NCBI RefSeq assembly: GCF_041890415.1
Contig: NZ_CP169056.1
Location: 2,418,001-2,482,000, forward strand
DNA: 64,000 nt
Direction of reading: 5' to 3'
From: Pseudoxanthomonas koreensis_A
GTDB taxonomy: Bacteria; Pseudomonadota; Gammaproteobacteria; Xanthomonadales; Xanthomonadaceae
Positions 63,830 through 64,000 of this stretch are shown here, piece after piece. Both the position numbers and the translations under genes were made by a program. Below the pieces are notes generated by a model that saw only the letters and a program-made list of their open reading frames with translations, had not been told where the DNA came from and did not search any database. Every line of letters begins with the position of its first letter. Positions within the stretch are counted from its first letter, which is position 1.

Positions 63830-64000
63830 ATGCGTCCTTGCCGAGCGTTCCGTGTCGCCGCCGCGTGCCTGTGCCTGCTGCTGGTTGCGGCCTGCTCCAG
63901 CAATTCGCGCAATGTGCGCGCGGTGACCACCGGCGAGGCGCTGCCGCCGCCGGATACCACCAATGCGGCCGGCGCCTACGAGGGCGCGTCCGAATACCGG
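63830..64000 (+). CDS. Lipoprotein, N-terminal part, possibly a polysaccharide export protein
   Basis: The window ends after 57 codons. The start MRPCRAFRVAAACLCLLLVA leads to a lipobox VAAC (lipid Cys at residue 22). A Ser/Thr/Pro stretch follows, then AYEGASEYR at the cut. The ending resembles the …SEYRIGPxD… lead-in of Wza/GumB-type polysaccharide export proteins, but the diagnostic part lies outside, so this is a weak guess. The lipoprotein call is firmer. Confidence 0.6.
   Translation, partial: MRPCRAFRVAAACLCLLLVAACSSNSRNVRAVTTGEALPPPDTTNAAGAYEGASEYR

Overview
The window is one stretch of a high-GC (roughly 70%) gammaproteobacterial chromosome. Gene content and protein features point to the Xanthomonadaceae/Lysobacteraceae: a Zeta toxin with the C-terminal XVIPCD-type domain of xanthomonad type IV secretion effectors, an E3 subunit with N-terminal lipoyl domains, REP elements with the core GCCGG(T/C)CTTGCCGGC, and frequent -10 boxes of the form cTAGAAT. 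The genus cannot be fixed from this window. Most genes are housekeeping. No CRISPR array, rRNA or prophage is visible. The only RNA gene seen is a tRNA-Met(CAT).

Layout. 1-5447: end of tolC and an envelope cluster (waaA, an lpxL-type acyltransferase, an O-antigen-ligase-like protein, a GT4 glycosyltransferase, a CHCC zinc-finger protein). 5448-6290: a non-coding block of nested repeats. 6291-11595: yceI, a malonic-semialdehyde-reductase-like nitroreductase, an ELM1 family protein, glnE. 11641-16010: an accessory island, read leftward, made of three paralogous small immunity-like genes, a Zeta-XVIPCD effector and a membrane protein. The remnants of two further Zeta genes lie between the small genes. 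16114-17594: aroG with a complete attenuator (aromatic leader peptide, antiterminator, terminator). 17789-23339: lpd and aceF, a YiiX-like hydrolase, an EamA transporter. 23455-29179: yajQ, DUF1415 and a copper-linked set (PCu(A)C chaperone, TonB receptor, PepSY protein, DUF2946). 29352-32545: transposase remnant, HAD phosphatase, RsuA-type synthase, rsmC-like gene, DUF6522. 32710-34833: groESL with a CIRCE operator. 34951-38209: cutA-dsbD-tlpA. 38235-38590: minisatellite and REP pair. 38701-47794: aroQ, accBC, prmA, DUF3426, fis, purH, GNAT, purD. 47798-53134: aminotransferase, DODA-type dioxygenase, LplT-PlsC fusion, two CD225-like proteins, DUF2752. 53295-63396: ampE-like, nudC, erpA, bactofilin, DUF6776, DUF4126, a REC-GGDEF-EAL protein with its hybrid kinase, bfr, bfd, rppH. 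63579-64000: tRNA-Met and the start of a lipoprotein gene.

The most notable content is of three kinds. (i) In the Zeta island each immunity-like gene ends in an ATGA overlap with a toxin start. Only the last toxin is intact; the other two survive as an N-terminal stub and a Walker-A fragment. (ii) The aroG leader encodes an FYSWFYF peptide and has mutually exclusive hairpins. (iii) Several intergenic regions carry a roughly 56-nt conserved core closed by inverted-repeat arms. The arm sequence differs between loci but stays self-complementary at each one.
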